Assembly: GCA_964016985.1 (NCBI GenBank)
Contig: OZ024828.1
Location: 81,700,033 to 81,764,032, forward strand
Origin: Anodontia alba
Lineage: Eukaryota; Mollusca; Bivalvia; Lucinida; Lucinidae
Reading direction: 5' to 3'
Length of the DNA stretch: 64,000 bases
Part shown: in pieces, positions 63,550 through 64,000 of the stretch
Position numbering within the stretch: position 1 is the stretch's first letter
How the letters are laid out: every line of letters starts with the position of its first letter
Translations under genes and position numbers: made by a program
Notes under the pieces: generated by a model
The model's input: only the letters and a program-made list of their open reading frames with translations
What the model was told of the DNA's origin: nothing
Databases searched by the model: none

Positions 63550-64000
63550 GTGATAGATCCAAGAATTTTCATGTGTTATTCTTATTTTCATGATAAAAAC
63601 AAAACAAAAAAACATTAGTAGTAAAACAACTAGTCCTCTAGTAATCAAACCCTCATGGGTTGATGCGTCGTTAAACCTGAACTCATCATCATCATCTAGT
63701 AATCAAAGTGCCTCATTTCTAAAATGTTGCCAGAATATTATTGTTTATCTTTTAGTCTTGACCATGACCCTGATCAAATATTATTGATCCTACATAATGC
63801 TGATTCTACATACAATGTGGGTACTCATTTGAACTGTTTTGCCTGCAAGATATATTTTGATACAAGCATAAAAACTATACCAGGTTATCATATCAAGTAT
63901 GACCTTTTCTTGAGTTATTGTGAACAAGAATACTGTATGACAGACTGTGTCATGCCTTGCAAAAGGGGTGTATACATATGTGAACAGGAAAGGCCCTGCT

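Overview
The window is AT-rich, intron-rich animal nuclear DNA crowded with small mobile elements. I read it as a mollusc, most likely a bivalve. The reasons are Helitron-like elements that carry tandem ~160 bp cores, several tRNA-derived SINE families, LINE 3' ends with ATC/GAT tails, and a very high density of palindromic MITEs. The species is not determinable from sequence alone. No bacterial, CRISPR or rRNA features were seen.

Two protein-coding genes lie head to head, about 10.9 kb apart. On the minus strand (340-13132) are the first eight coding exons of the cohesin subunit SMC1 (SMC1A-like). They cover the Walker A head and the start of the N-terminal coiled coil, 334 residues in all, and the gene runs off the left edge. 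On the plus strand (24076-63549) are sixteen coding exons of a large protein I do not recognise. It has degenerate EF-hand-like segments at the N-terminus followed by acidic, alpha-helical sequence with a recurring ERE...L...L...ER...L..LQ pattern. It reaches at least 929 residues and runs off the right edge. All internal exon junctions in both genes keep phase and have GT/AG borders.

The 13.1-24.0 kb intergenic interval holds LINE debris (13.3-16.6 kb and 21.3-22.4 kb), a diverged tandem-repeat block (18.77-19.96 kb), microsatellites and MITEs. The introns of both genes are largely transposon mosaics. Elements with readable boundaries include a dead mariner with intact TIRs, split by a 5'-truncated SINE; a pogo/Tigger-like element that keeps only the start of its DNA-binding domain; several MITE families with pogo-type TIRs at TA; several MITE families with CCC-type ends at TTAA (piggyBac-like); Helitron-like elements ending in hairpin plus CTAG; a tyrosine-recombinase-like relic; and a possible processed-pseudogene 3' end. 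Many are nested, which gives empty-site proof of their ends and target duplications.

I found no clear new defence or metabolic system. The best candidates for novelty are the EF-hand/helical-repeat protein, the linked TTAA and TA MITE families, and the Helitron-like elements with tandem cores.
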